A stretch of 64,000 bases of DNA, taken from the NCBI GenBank assembly GCA_037367405.1, contig JAZKJV010005765.1, positions 434,001 through 498,000 on the forward strand. The letters run 5' to 3'. The stretch comes from Ottelia alismoides. Lineage: Eukaryota > Streptophyta > Magnoliopsida > Alismatales > Hydrocharitaceae. The translations under genes were made by a program, and so were the position numbers. The notes beneath the pieces were generated by a model. That model had not been told where the DNA came from, made no database searches, and saw only the letters and a list, made by a program, of their open reading frames with translations. Below are positions 12,590 through 22,179 of the stretch, one piece after another; positions within the stretch are counted from its first letter, which is position 1, and the number at the start of each line of letters is the position of its first letter.

Positions 12590-12850
12590 TGTTGGAAAAG
12601 AAAAGAGCTCACCCATGTGTTTAGTACCACATGGGGGAGCAGTCACTTTTGGGTCTGTCCGTGAGGCTATATAAGGAGCCCCACACCCCCTGTACTCATT
12701 GAGAACTTCAATAGAAGAAACGCCCAATTAAGGGGCTTCTCCCGTGGTTTCATCCCGCTCCTCTCGGAGTAGGGTTCCACGTTAAATCCCGTTGTTCTTT
12801 GATGTTTATCTTTATTCCATGTTTTTGCTTCCGCTTCATATTTTTCTACA
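12590..12850 (+). repeat. 5' LTR of the non-autonomous element in the Helitron
   Basis: 261 bp from TGTTGG to CTACA, with a TATATAAGG promoter-like box near 12670. It matches the 3' LTR except at three positions. Confidence 0.9.
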
Positions 12851-12865
12851 TGGTATCAGAGCGGG
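12851..12865 (+). other. Primer-binding site (initiator tRNA-Met type)
   Basis: TGGTATCAGAGCGGG starts directly at the end of the 5' LTR. TGGTATCAGAGC is complementary to the 3' end of plant initiator methionine tRNA and is the usual Copia PBS. Confidence 0.85.
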
Positions 12866-14662
12866 TCGATTCTTGAGGATTTTTCTTTATTTTTGTTTAT
12901 TCGAAATCCGAGAGATCTAGGGTTGGTTCTTAAACCCAAAGTTTTATGTGACGGCAAGAATATCTAGCAAGTTTTGATCTTCAAGGCTGTGTTTCAATCT
13001 TCAATTTCTTGTACATCGGTACCATCGAGCACTATTCAATATTTGAGTTCTCTCTTGATTACGTGATTCGTTTTCTTCGATAGCGCATCCAAGAGGCACG
13101 ATCATCTGATCTCTGCATGATCAGATGGCACATGCATCCTTCTTCTAGCAGTTCCTGCAGGACCTCCAGATCTCCTGGCCGAAGCATCAAAACCGCAAAC
13201 TCCATCAAGAAAGGAGCCACAAGGCTCCACATCTTGCGGCAATTTTCCGACTCCATCTCTCTGCCGCCAACCTCCTGCAGGTGCGCCAACCTCCAATCGA
13301 AGGCCAGGCTGTAAAACCAAAAAAAAACCAAGGCGGAGGCCTATGCGCGCAGGTGCTCTTCTCCCAGGTCGCCGCATGGTGCTGGTGACCTCCAGATCTT
13401 CACCATCGCGGCACGCGCGGGCGATTCGCATCTTCTCTTCGTCAAGTCCAAGCAACCCCATCTCCGCAGACATCTCGGCTCTACGCGCGTTCTTCCTGCG
13501 CAATCTCCAGCAAGCCCACAACCAGATTCAGTCGGGCCCTTATCACAGGCGGCGCCGCTTCGAGCAACACCAGGCGCACTTCGCGCGATGGCGACTTGGC
13601 GTCGACAACAGGATGGCGGCATCTCAATCCCACCACGCATCATAGCAAGCCCATCGCGCGCATCGGCACCCCCCGTACGCCCCTCCTCGCATACAGGCGT
13701 GCAGGCGAGCTTCTTCCTCTGCCCAGATCTGGCGCCAGATCCTCTCCAAATCCCTCGGGCTCCAGCGACGGCGCTTCGAACGAGGGGGATTCCCACTGGG
13801 AACCCTAAAGCCCCAAGTGGGCTTCTATTGGTTAAAAAAAAGTTGTGTCTTGGCCCAGCCGTGTATTGTTTCTAAAAAAAAAGAAGGAGAACAAGGCCGT
13901 ATGACGCAAAAAAAAGGAGGAGGTTGTTTCAGAAAAAAAGAAAAGAAAGAGAAAGAGAGAAGGGCCCAAGGGGGACGTTTGTTAAAAAAAAGGAGATGAA
14001 AAGCCGAGGAAGAAAAAAAAAGAGAAAGAAAAAGAGGCACGTACAAGAAAAAGCCGTACGTAAATTTTGAAAAAAAAAGAAAAGCCATACAAAAAAAAAG
14101 AGGGAACGGCTAAGCAAAAAAAAAGAAAAGAAAAAGGAAAAGAAAATTATGCAACAAAAAAATGAAGCAAAAAAAATGCATGTTTTGATTTCTCCCAACT
14201 TGATGTTTCATGATACTTTTTCTATCAAGTTTGGGAGAAAGGGGGAGTAAAAGCATATGCATCCTACATCATTGACTGACAGACCAAACACTCCGGATTT
14301 CACAGAATATCAAGCCATCTTCACTGTGCATCGATCTTCGTCGTGGTGTCTCTATCCTCGACATCGACTCCACACTGGATTTGTTTTCTTCAAGGCACGA
14401 CAGAGACAAAGTCCGGTGACCCGCATGCACGACTGAGATAGAGATCCGGTGACCATGCAGGCACGACAGAGACAGTCCGGTGACCTTCCAGGCATGACAG
14501 AGATACGTTCCGGTGACCTGATATATCCGTCAGCAAGCGGGTTTGTCTACCAGATGCGGATACATACGTTTATTGTGGTGATTTCAAGTGAAGATGTAAT
14601 GATGTATATTTTTCTTTATTGTTACAAGTTGCAGCTGTCCCAGCTACCAACTTGAGGGGGAG

Positions 14663-14923
14663 TGTTGGAAAAGAAAAGAGCTCACCCATGTGTTTAGTAC
14701 CACATGGGGGAGCGGTCACTTTTGGGTCTGTCCGTGAGGCTATATAAGGAGCCCCACACCCCCTGTACTCATTGAGAACTTCAATAGAAGAAACGCCCAA
14801 TTCAGGGGCTTCTCCCGTGGTTTCATCCCGCTCCTCTCGGAGTAGGGTTCCACGTTAAATCCCGTTGTTCTTTGATGTTTATCTTTATTCCATGTTTTTG
14901 GTTCCGCTTCATATTTTTCTACA
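14663..14923 (+). repeat. 3' LTR of the non-autonomous element in the Helitron
   Basis: 261 bp, preceded by the polypurine tract CTTGAGGGGGAG and followed by the GGAAT target duplication. Confidence 0.9.
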
Positions 14924-14928
14924 GGAAT

Positions 14929-15170
14929 CCTTCTGAGTCGTCTGATGGCGATCGTGTTGGACAGTGAGCACATCACATCTGATGTAGTGATCCAATCCAA
15001 TGGCTCATGGTCGTCCGGCCGAGCATCTAGCCGGAACACAGCGACGGAGCTTGCCATCTTAACCGCGATGTCCAAACAAACAATAGAGGACCAATTTGAT
15101 GTTTGTTCAGCATGTCCCATTTCATTAGATAGCCAAATTCGACGCCTTCAAAATCTGATCAAATAGCAGG
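14929..15170 (-). other. Open gene-like segment in the Helitron, split by the LTR insertion
   Basis: The minus strand stays open for ~80 codons from about 15,170 into the LTR junction (MASSVAVFRLDARPDDHEP...SNTIAIRRLRRIP). Removing the LTR element and one GGAAT copy lets the frame run on to the left for ~9 codons before a stop. The plus strand is also open here for 73 codons (14945-15166), so the coding strand is unsure. I do not recognise the family; it may be a captured exon. Confidence 0.25.
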
Positions 15171-15465
15171 AAGAACTCATCATCATCGTCTTAAATTAAA
15201 CACTTTTTGCTTCCAAAAATCATACATGAAAACCTCTGTGCTTCGTTGCCTCCCCGTCTCCCTTTCCAAATTGGACTACGAACAACACAACACCACCCGA
15301 TAGAAAACAACCCAATATTTGGAACAATGACCTCAAACAACTGACGTCGTTGTTCTCAAATTGAACTCTCCAGAACTTGGGGGGCTTTGCTTTACAAAAT
15401 CTCTACTTACAAAGAAGCATCGCCTCTTTTATTATCCATATGTACACACATATCAACAGAGCCAC

Positions 15466-16140
15466 TCATGCCTCCACCATGAAAGGATTCCGGCGAGCTG
15501 CTGGTGCGACGGAGTCCATTGCGGACTTCCCGCTTTCCTCCTCCTCCACGTCCCAGAGGAAATGCACGTACGATCCGTGCACGTAGCTGCGACCACACAA
15601 CAACCCAACTCCCTGTCAGATCACGATCCAAAACCACATAATTGAACTAAAAGGAGCGGTTCTTAAGCGAATCCTCACCAGTCCTCCGGCGAAGCTTCAA
15701 TTGCTCTTTGGTAGTAGCCCTCCGCACGCTCTCCATCGTTATGCGCCTCCCACATCAGGTTCCCGTAGAGAGACCACACCTCGCCATCGATCGGATTTGC
15801 AAGAATCACACGTCCCAAGCAATCCTCGGCACCATCGAGATCTCCTTCCACCTGATTGAAATCAAAATCACATCAGAAACTTGCAGTTGATATCAGGAGA
15901 TTACAAATCAAATTAAAAGCCGATCATCAACTTCACCTCTTGCAAAAATTTGCCATAATTCATCAAAAGCAGCGGGTTCTCCGGATCCGAGCGAAGCATG
16001 TCCCTATTATACGCCCCCATCTCGCTCCTCGGGTCGCCTCCCCCACCGCCCCCGCTCCTCCTCCTCCCACCACCGACCTTCCTCCCGCGGCCCCCGCCAC
16101 CTCCGCTAAACTCCACCTCCTGCAATACATCCGCCCCCAT
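15466..16140 (-). CDS. TPR protein copy (three exons) captured in the Helitron
   Basis: Minus-strand exons 16140-15937, 15851-15679 and 15586-15466 have GT-AG introns and matching phases, giving 165 aa with no internal stop. Residues ~15-35 are a Gly/Arg-rich linker (GGGGGGRGRK, RRRSGGGG). The rest is TPR-like repeats of a plant family I recognise by AYxRDMLRSDPENPLLLMNY, GDLDGAEDCLGRVILANP, GEVWSLYGNLMWE and EDCYVHGSYVHFLWD. TPRs mediate protein-protein contacts; no specific function is known to me. Family members are usually ~240-350 aa with a longer Ser/Pro-rich N-terminus, so this copy is probably 5'-truncated at capture. The frame is open upstream of ATG 16140 to ~16359 but does not resemble the usual N-terminus. 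It lies in sense orientation near the Helitron 5' end. Expression is unknown. Confidence 0.7.
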
Positions 16141-16457
16141 CGCAACGGACACCGCCGCACTGTCCGCTATCCCAAGGCTCAAAATCAGTGGGAGATGCAG
16201 TTGTCCGCGTCGAACCCAGAAGAGGTGCGGAGGCGGAGTTAGCTGCGTTAAAACCCTAGATGGGAGATGGCAATGGGGAAAGGACAAAAGCGTAAGGAGC
16301 GGAAACATTGCCGGATCAACATGGGCAAAATTGGAATGAATGGTGAAGGCTAAGGCCAAAATCGGAATGATGTCACGAGATGCAGGGACAAAAGTGGAAT
16401 TTTCGACGCAAAATTAATGTTGTCACGTGACTTGACGGGCTTTAATATATGTATAGA

Positions 16458-17115
16458 TTGCTTGAAAATAGGAAGGGAGAGAGCTAAACAGAAACTGTAT
16501 GATGAAATCTCAGAACTCATGTTTTAAATGGGAAGAACATGATTGATAATAATTAATATTTATGTGAATATCATTTATATAATTATTTCAAGGTACATAC
16601 GCGAATATGATTCATATTAAATTAATAAATGTAAATATTTACATTGTTTTGGGTTTAGGAATATGCTTCACATGCTATGAGGATTATTTTCATAAAATTA
16701 CCAATTTTGATAATTGGATTATTAAAATAATAAATAAAGCGAGAATTCCAGTCCATATATGGAAAGAGGGGGGCATGCATTGTGAGGACACATGACGTCT
16801 TCTATGAGAGTCTTAATTGGATTAAGATCTCAATTTGTTGCTTAATTAAGTAATTAATTAATTTTTGATTAAAAGGAGATAAATCGATCCTATTTCTTAG
16901 AGAACAAGGATTAAATCATAGCCCTTGATCCATTATCCAAGGGCCACCATGGATGACGCCTACTATGATGAGAAGACTCCTTATAGACGTCCCCCATAGC
17001 CATAAAAGAGATTGCAATACCTCTTTCATAGAATGCTTGTTCCTCCTAATATTTCTATTGCCTTGAGAATCAAAAGAAGATAAGCGTATTGAGAATTTAT
17101 TTCTCATACATGTCT
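16458..17115. repeat. AT-rich LTR-like remnant in DUF760 intron 1
   Basis: Sequence such as ATATGATTCATATT, GGATTAAATCATAGCCCTTGATCCAT and GCCATAAAAGAG recalls the composition and motif order of the long Copia LTR at 45490-48035, but I see no termini or TSD. It could be a decayed LTR fragment. Confidence 0.25.
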
Positions 17116-17630
17116 ACAACAAAAGAGATTACATCACCCAACTATCAACGAACACTTTAGCATGTGCCACAATATTCTCACCATACATTCTGTCCCCTCT
17201 AAAAATACCCCATTCATGGCAATCCAAGCAGCCCAAAGAACCGCCAAACACCCAGACCACTCTTTTTCCGTGCCCCTCTAGTCTTCTCCAATGGACTCCT
17301 AGAAGCCCTCCATACTATCACACCTAACCTATCGATATTTGAAGAGAGACCAGGCCCCTGTCGAGTTCCTGCACTTTAAGAATAAGTGATCTGCATCTTC
17401 CACCTCGTTTGGCACCACGAACAAGATGAGCCGACGTTCACGAAAAATCCTGCTACCCGGACCCCCGTCATCAGTCTACCTCTTCTGCACAGCCATAGGA
17501 AGATCTTTACCCGTATCAGCGCTTTTCAGGTCTAAAGTCTTCTGCAATCTACCTCAGGGCCATTAGGATCGTAGGTCCGGGATCCCTTCAACACCTTGTA
17601 TGCTTTCCCAACCGTGAAATACCCATCTTG

Positions 17631-18026
17631 CTAGCACCAATAATCTCTTCCCCTTGTGGGATCAACCACAACTTCTAGTGTCTCTAGAAACAATAGTAGC
17701 TCCTCCATCCTCTGGTCCGACAGGCCAGAGATGAATGATGGGAAGAGTCCATGGCCATCCCACACCTTAGCCACGAGAGTACTCGGGTTCGTAGAGAGGG
17801 CCATGAGCCAAGGGAAGCATTCGCCCAGTGCACTGCCTTCAAACCAGTCATCCAACCAAAAACGAAAGCTCAACTCATCACTTGAAATCGGCCTGAGGGA
17901 CGGGCATATATCCTGCACCAGACCGTAGATTCCTCGCGAGAAGAAAGAAGACACCGGGCCCAGATCCTCTGAGATGGGAGAGGCGTTTCCCACCCTATAG
18001 ATCTTGCAAAGGAAGGTGCACACCAA
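17631..18026 (-). pseudogene. LINE ORF2 C-terminal region
   Basis: The open minus-strand stretch contains LSFRFWLDDWFEGSALGECFPWL and KVWDGHG, matching the conserved FWxDxW...LxxxFPRLxxL region of plant L1 ORF2 proteins between RT and the zf-RVT domain. It is separated from the RT part by stops and frame changes. Confidence 0.6.
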
Positions 18027-18382
18027 GCTATCACAATCTCCTCAAATGCGGACAACCCATCTGTAAAAAAGAGCATTGTTCAGCTCTTCGAGGCTTCAAA
18101 CACCAAGACCTCCATCCTCCTTGGGACAGGCCACTGTTTTCCAGTTAACCAGGACTACACCACCAGACTTTCCCGAGGCAACCCAAAAGAATCTACGCAT
18201 GATACCCTCGAGCCTCTTCCTCATCCCAATCGGGAGTATCTTCGAGGACAAAAAAAAGATCGATATTGCAGAGATGACCGACTTCAGTAGAACGGGCTTT
18301 CCACCCCTTAAAAGGCAAGTGGCCTTTCAACCTGCTAATCTTTGCTCCTCCTTCTCAATCACATGATGCTAGTTATCATCCT

Positions 18383-19518
18383 TCATCTTACCCGCCACCA
18401 AAGGGACTCCAAGATATGAATGGGTAATTTGCCCCGAGGCGACCGTAGCCCACTCTCGCAGAACGCAACCTCCTCCTCCGACATCCTAAAAGGGACAAAC
18501 TTTGACTTCTCCCTGTTAATCTTTAACCCCGACTCCATCCCGAACAAGTCCAGAACCATAGACACGCTTCTGCAACTCAACGGTCCCCTTCCACAAAGAT
18601 GATCGTGTCGTCCGTGTATTGGAGGACAGGAATAGAAATCTCCTCATTCGAGTAGCCTCGAAAAAACCACCAGTAACCGTATGATCCCTCATGACCATTA
18701 GCGCATTTGCAACGAGCACAAAGAGCAACAGAGGAAGAGGACACCCCTGTCGAACACCCATCTGAGGTTGGAAAAAACCACCCTTCAGCTGTCCGTTCAC
18801 CAACACCACACAAGACGAAGTAGTGATACACCCCTTCATCCGTGATATCCAAATAGTAAGGAAACCACACCTGTGCATCGATGCCCAAAGGAAGTGCCAA
18901 TCCACATAATTATAAGCGTTGGAGAAATCCACCTTCTAGAGGGCACCTTTAGTCTTGCACCTGCGCCAATCCGCGACAATCTCCGATGTCAGCACCACAC
19001 TATCTAGCAATTGCCTATCCGAGAGGAAAGCACTCGGAGCGGGGGAGATAATCTTGTTCAGCACATTCTTCAGTTGGTTTGCAAGTGACTTAGCCAGAAT
19101 CAGGTAAACCACATTTGAGATGGCGAAGGGACAATAGTCCTCCACCTTGGAGGCGCCATCCTTCTTAGGGAGCATGAAGATGAAGAGCGGTTAAGCCTCT
19201 CAAAACCCCTGTTGTCTTCTCTTCTATGAATTCTGCTACCACCGCCATTCGATACTCAACAATGAGAACCCAAAATTCTATGTAAAAGAAGACCGTAAAA
19301 CCATCTGGATCGGGACAACCATCCGTATTAAGAGAAAATAATGCATATCGTATCTCCACCATGCTTAACGATCTCGTCAAATCAAATGCATTGCCATTCT
19401 GAATGCGGCTCACCCTTAGTCCCACCCACCTAGACTCACAATGGGGAGCTCGTATACTCATGGATTTGAAGTATCCCGAGATCACCCTTGCGACCTCAAC
19501 CTCATCACGAGGCTCCAC
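18383..19518 (-). pseudogene. LINE reverse transcriptase remnant
   Basis: Successive minus-strand frames give NTDGCPDPDGFTVFFY, LPKKDGASKVEDYCPFAISN, FLSDRQLLDSVVLTSEI, MDFSNAYNYVDWHFL, GVRQGCPLPLLLFVLVANAL, LQYTDDTIIF and GLKINREKSK. These are the RT motifs of plant L1 elements in order. The usual catalytic box YADD reads YTDD, with both aspartates kept. Premature stops and at least three frame changes disable it. Confidence 0.75.
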
Positions 19519-19694
19519 CCTCCAATCTCAATCGAGTGGATGAGGTTGCGCCTTCTTCTGCCGTTCACCGCAGCGTGGAAAAACCTAATATTTTCATCTC
19601 CTTTCTTTAACCATTTTAATTCTCGACCTTTGTCTCCACTCAATCTCCTTCATCCTATCCTCCTCCTCCAGCACTTTCTGCACCGCACCACGGC

Positions 19695-20572
19695 CAAGGT
19701 TTGAAAAAAACTAAAAATGGAACGAGGCGTTTTCTCTGGAATATTATATATATTCTGACTAACATATGATATATATCACTATAAGATATGATAAAATTAT
19801 AAAGATAAAAACACTGAAAGAAAGATATACAAATGTATGAGAATGCATCTGTTGGTATTCATCAGAATTGTAACTATCTAACCCAAGTTGAAGAACCAGT
19901 GTATGCACCCCTCCTGCCATAACATACCCTAACAAGACAGGGGTCTCGCTGCCCGGTCATCGAGCCTGGGGGGGGGGGGTCTAGGGGGGGAGTAGGTGCG
20001 CTCCCCCCTGCGGGGGTGTGGGGGTAGCGCCCCTGACGAAATTTTTTATTAAAGATTTTATTTCTATTCGGATATATGGATCTGTTTGTATGAGAATAGT
20101 ACATGACCTCCCCTTGAATTCTATCTTGTTTGTCCTTCTCGGCATATTGCATAGCTTATTGTGTAACAACTCCTTAAAATTAAGTGTATAAGTAATGCTT
20201 TAAATGATATTGGTGGATTTGTATGTTTAAGGGTATAACTTAAGAGTTTTTGACATAATTGGACATGTTTAATAGTAAAAATGAACATGAAAGTGGCCAA
20301 ATTTAAGCATTCATCTTGTATATTTATATCCTAAACAACTAGACTTTTATAAACATATGAAATTACTAATAGGATAAATAATTAACATAAACAATAATTT
20401 AAAAATAAAAAAACGCCTCAGGGACCGCCTCGCCTCCACCTCGATCGCCTCGACCAACTGAGGCGTTTGCCTCTCAGAGGCCCCCTGAGGCGGCCGTTCT
20501 GGGGCGGTTTTAGGCCGCCTCGCCTTGAGGCGTACGCCTCGTGCGCCTCGAGGCGTGTTTTTTTTAACCATG
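19695..20572. mobile_element. GAGGCG-rich hAT MITE, copy A (878 bp)
   Basis: It starts CAAGGTTTGAAAAAA and ends TTTTTAACCATG, giving imperfect TIRs. The flanking 8-mers are ACCACGGC (19687-19694) and ACCACGAC (20573-20580), seven of eight identical. The left end has one GAGGCG unit and the right ~150 bp is built from GAGGCG/CGCCTC units. It shares ends and interior words (GCATTCATCTTGTA) with copy B. It contains an extra ~320-bp G-run-bearing stretch (about 19850-20168, TGTTGG...GTAACA) absent from B, perhaps a further insertion, though without a visible TSD. Confidence 0.8.
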
Positions 20573-20813
20573 ACCACGACTGAGGATCTCGTCATTATCC
20601 AGATCCTTAACATCCTTCAACAAGTCCAACCTTGTACTCTCCTACTGGGCCCGTGCCCTTCTAAGGTCCCGCTCAACCCTAGACTCCTTCCTGAATGACA
20701 TAAGCCTCTAGTACAAGTTCATCTACTTGGCTGCGGAGATCACCATCACCGAGCCCTCAAACACCAAACTTCTCCAAAAGGAAGAGACCAGATCCCTGAA
20801 GCTGTCCTCCAAC

Positions 20814-21605
20814 CAAGGTTTGAAAAAACGAAAGGCGGAACGAGGCGTTTTCCTTGGAGACGAGGCGAGGCGTAGCCTCGAGGCGGTCGAGGCGTAAGCC
20901 TCAGTTTGTATAGGAAAATACTTATAAAAACTATAATAAATATATTTACTGATGAAATTATCTTAACTGACATATATATCATACATAACATTGTAATATA
21001 TGATGAAATTGTGAAGATAAGAACGCGGAAGAAAGGATATGTAAATTCCATAAACCTATCTACTAAATTTTTACCCAATCAAAAATAGAATCATTAGCTA
21101 TAATTGTCATTAAAAAATCAAAGACAGTATATTTTTCATTAAAAATATTGAGGCGCATAAAAAATTTTGATTAGATGTATTTGTTATATGACTAATATAT
21201 AAAATATGACAACATTGACATGCATTGAATCTAATATTACTTTTTTCTAGTTGGTATATTACGTTGCTCATTATGTCTCATCTCTTAACACTATCTTTTC
21301 TTTAAGCTTTATGGATTGTGTATTTGAAAGTACAATATTAAGAATTTCTTGAAAAAATTAGACAAGTTTAATGCTTAAAATGATATGAACAAACTTAAAA
21401 TTCCAAGCATTCATCTTGTAAATATATATCATAGACAACTATATATTTATAAGCATCTAAATCTACCAATAAGACAACGCCTAGGACCGCCTCGACCTTC
21501 TGAGGCGTACACCTCATCAATTCCATCTGAGGCGTACGTCTCGAGGCTAAAAACCATCGCCTCGTTCCGCCTCGACCGCCTCGAGGCTAGCCTTTTAATA
21601 CCATG
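20814..21605. mobile_element. GAGGCG-rich hAT MITE, copy B (792 bp)
   Basis: It starts CAAGGTTTGAAAAAACG and ends CTTTTAATACCATG. A perfect 8-bp TSD CCTCCAAC lies at 20806-20813 and 21606-21613. Both subterminal regions carry tandem GAGGCG units in inverted orientation around an AT-rich core. It has no coding capacity. The target site is in the LINE, just downstream of the endonuclease region. Confidence 0.9.
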
Positions 21606-22179
21606 CCTCCAACATCCAACTTCTCTTAAACCTGAAGTAGGATGAGGTCCCCCTGCCACAACACGTATCCATACATATGGGCGTGTGGTCAGAAATCGAT
21701 CTAGGAAGCGACGTGATAGCCGTCAGATCGAACATCTCTACGGCTTCAACCGACAACATGAACCTATCAATAGATGATATGGATGACGAGCTCCTGTAGG
21801 TATACTTGTTGTCAGCAACATCAACCACATCCAAATAGAGATCGACGATCACCTCTGCGAAAGGGCCTAAACCAGGATCACATGCACCCCTCCCTCCAGG
21901 CCTGTCGTCCACAAATATCATGACATTGAAATCACCACTGACCGCCCATGCCACATCACCAAAATGCTCCCTGATGAACCTTGGCTCATCCCAAGCGACG
22001 ACATTCGACGAATCGCCCGAGACATCATACATCGAAGAGATGGCACATATTGATCGATCAACCTTATCACGCAGGAGCACCGTGATCGAGTGCACCAAAC
22101 TGACCTCCTCCACCAATTCAAACACGCTCCCGTTCCACACAACCACTATTCCCCTATCACTACCCACACCCTGCACCAC
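21606..22179 (-). pseudogene. LINE endonuclease (exonuclease-endonuclease-phosphatase fold) remnant
   Basis: The minus-strand open stretch has the AP-endonuclease-like motifs WAVSGDFNVM (with the GDFN box) and SISDHTPI (with the catalytic SDH box), ending in YFRFKRSWMLE, typical of the L1 endonuclease C-terminus. In L1 LINEs this domain nicks target DNA to prime reverse transcription. Copy B of the MITE is inserted directly after it. Confidence 0.75.

Larger units (their letters stand above)
12590..14923 (+). mobile_element. Non-autonomous LTR retrotransposon (2,334 bp) nested in the Helitron
   Basis: Two 261-bp LTRs (12590-12850, 14663-14923) start TGTTGGAAAAG and end TTTTTCTACA, and differ at three sites that I can count. 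A perfect 5-bp TSD GGAAT lies at 12585-12589 and 14924-14928. A primer-binding site TGGTATCAGAGCGGG follows the 5' LTR at once, and a polypurine tract CTTGAGGGGGAG precedes the 3' LTR. The interior has no gag, protease, integrase or RT: it holds a GC-rich block (~13,080-13,810), an A/G-rich tract with poly(A) runs (~13,830-14,180) and a region with repeated CCGGTGACC words (~14,410-14,520). It must be mobilised in trans. LTR style and PBS resemble Copia elements. A structural relative is at 50050-53059. Confidence 0.9.
10656..16457 (-). mobile_element. Non-autonomous Helitron carrying a TPR gene copy
   Basis: On the minus strand the element begins TCTATACATATATTAAAGC (16457 downwards). It ends in a perfect 7-bp GC stem with 3-base loop (CCCGTGC-AAA-GCACGGG, 10683-10667), 7 bases, then CTAG at 10659-10656. 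It is flanked by A on the 5' side and T on the 3' side. These are the diagnostic Helitron marks: 5' TC, 3' hairpin plus CTRR, insertion between A and T, no TSD. No Rep/helicase is present, so it is non-autonomous. It carries a sense-oriented three-exon TPR gene copy 317 bp from its 5' end, further gene-like fragments, and a later LTR-retrotransposon insertion (12590-14923). Without that insertion it is ~3.46 kb. Confidence 0.8.

Noticed and set aside
13102..13875. Several open frames on both strands in the GC-rich block of the LTR element at 12590
   Set aside because: All six frames are open over parts of this high-GC block, there is no gag or pol motif, and the frames are not kept in the sister element at 50050.
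19850..20168. TGTTGG...GTAACA block in MITE copy A as a solo LTR
   Set aside because: Flanking pentamers (GCATC and ACTCC) do not match and no relative is present in the window, so it is kept only as a possible insertion.
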